Below, one piece after another: positions 6,338 through 7,106 of a DNA stretch of 7,106 bases. The notes beneath the pieces were generated by a model. The model was given only the letters and a program-made list of their open reading frames with translations. It made no database searches and had not been told where the DNA came from. Numbering within the stretch: position 1 is the stretch's first letter; the number at the start of each line of letters is the position of its first letter. Source of the DNA: Candidatus Rokuibacteriota bacterium (lineage in GTDB: Bacteria; Methylomirabilota; Methylomirabilia; Rokubacteriales; CSP1-6); contig QHSM01000032.1 of the NCBI GenBank assembly GCA_003221595.1, forward strand, positions 1 through 7,106. The letters run 5' to 3'. A program made the translations under genes and the position numbers.

Positions 6338-7106
6338 GCCCCACGCTCACGTTCCTCGGCGCCGCCGGCACCGTCACGGGCGCGAAGTTCCTGCTCGCCG
6401 CCGACGGGACCCGCCTCCTGATGGAGTGCGGCATGTTCCAGGGGCTGCGCGAGCTGCGCTCCCGGAACTGGGAGGCGCCGCCGGTGGAGCCGGGAACGCT
6501 GGCGGCGGTGCTGCTCTCGCACGCGCACATCGACCATTCGGGCTACCTGCCGCGCCTGGCGCACGACGGCTTCCCGGGGCCGATCTTCTGCTCCCCGGGC
6601 ACCGCCGACCTGCTCAAGATCATGCTGCCGGACGCCGCGCGCCTCCAGGAGGAGGAAGCCGAGTTCCGCAATCGCAAGGGGGTGACGAAGCACCGCCCCG
6701 CGCTGCCCCTGTTCACCACCGCCGACGCCGACCGGGCCCTCGGCCTCGTGAGACCGATCGCCTTCGAGCAGCCGTTCGCTCCGGCGCCGGGCGTCGACGC
6801 CCGCTTCCGCATGTCCGGCCACATTCTCGGCGCCTCCACCGTCGAGGTCGTCGCCGACGGACGCCGGCTCGTGTACTCCGGCGACCTCGGCCGCTACGAC
6901 GTGCCGGTCATGCGCGATCCGGTCACCGTGGCGAGCGCGGACACGCTGCTGGTCGAATCCACCTACGGGGACCGCCTTCATCCGGCCGGCGATGCCACGC
7001 CGGTCATCACGCAGGCGGTGCGGCGCGCGGCCGACCGTCGGGGCTGGCTCCTGATCCCCGCCTTCGCGATCGGGCGCACCCAGGACCTCCTGTACCTGCT
7101 GCGCGA
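6334..7106 (+). CDS. Metallo-beta-lactamase/beta-CASP RNA nuclease, 3' end missing
   Basis: An open frame runs from ATG 6334 to the window edge (257 codons) with no stop. It overlaps the thiI stop as ATGA. The protein starts MSPTLTFLGAAGTVTGAKFLL, the typical opening of bacterial CPSF/TTHA0252-like ribonucleases. Zinc-ligand motifs of the metallo-beta-lactamase fold are present in order: SHAHIDHSG (62-70, HxHxDH), SGHILGAS (161-168, His163) and YSGDLGRYD (181-189, Asp184). VESTYGDR (207-214) is the beta-CASP motif A region, and the visible part ends in IPAFAIGRTQDLLYLL inside the beta-CASP domain. The family is usually about 430-470 residues, so a little under half lies beyond the window. These enzymes cut or trim RNA with two zinc ions in the cytoplasm; the substrate cannot be told from sequence. 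Four-base coupling to thiI places it in the same transcript as the tRNA-modification genes. Confidence 0.94.
   Translation, partial: MSPTLTFLGAAGTVTGAKFLLAADGTRLLMECGMFQGLRELRSRNWEAPPVEPGTLAAVLLSHAHIDHSGYLPRLAHDGFPGPIFCSPGTADLLKIMLPDAARLQEEEAEFRNRKGVTKHRPALPLFTTADADRALGLVRPIAFEQPFAPAPGVDARFRMSGHILGASTVEVVADGRRLVYSGDLGRYDVPVMRDPVTVASADTLLVESTYGDRLHPAGDATPVITQAVRRAADRRGWLLIPAFAIGRTQDLLYLLR

Noticed and set aside
1..7106. A defence system, mobile element, CRISPR array, riboswitch or RNA gene
   Set aside because: All of the window is covered by recognisable housekeeping genes, apart from the HTH-TPR gene. No repeats, transposase motifs, integrase or toxin-like small genes were seen, and there is no intergenic space long enough for a structured RNA.

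Overview
The window is a gene-dense, high-G+C (roughly 70% by eye) stretch of bacterial DNA. All eight genes lie on the + strand and are separated by no more than 22 bases. Three junctions overlap by four bases (ATGA at 2099-2102, GTGA at 3939-3942, ATGA at 6334-6337) and two have a single-base gap (4566 and 5161). This looks like one operon or part of a longer one, cut at both ends by the window. No promoter, terminator, RNA gene, mobile element or CRISPR array is visible, and no stretch longer than about 25 bases lacks a gene.

Layout. 1-1194 is the 3' three quarters of purH. 1209-2102 encodes a MerR-type helix-turn-helix fused to TPR repeats. 2099-3386 is purD, which needs a frame change near 2996-3003 to be read as a whole. 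3409-3942 is purE. 3939-4565 is a YrdC/TsaC-type threonylcarbamoyl-AMP synthase. 4567-5160 is a MobA-like molybdenum cofactor guanylyltransferase. 5162-6337 is thiI without a rhodanese domain. 6334-7106 is the 5' part of a metallo-beta-lactamase/beta-CASP RNA nuclease gene.

How the genes work together. PurD (step 2), PurE (step 6) and PurH (steps 9-10) belong to de novo IMP synthesis. The second half turns to tRNA modification (t6A37 by TsaC/YrdC, s4U8 by ThiI), molybdopterin cofactor maturation (MobA) and RNA processing (the beta-CASP nuclease). The HTH-TPR protein between purH and purD is the only gene whose role cannot be assigned; its position suggests, but does not show, a link to purine genes.

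Organism. The sequence suggests a free-living, high-G+C, probably environmental bacterium that makes its own purines and uses molybdoenzymes. A Methylomirabilota/Rokubacteria-like or deltaproteobacterial-type source is a guess; nothing here fixes the phylum.

I see no convincing new biological system. The points most worth a second look are the purD frame break beside an imperfect inverted repeat, the HTH-TPR fusion inside the pur cluster, and an alanine where class I PurE normally has its second active-site histidine.
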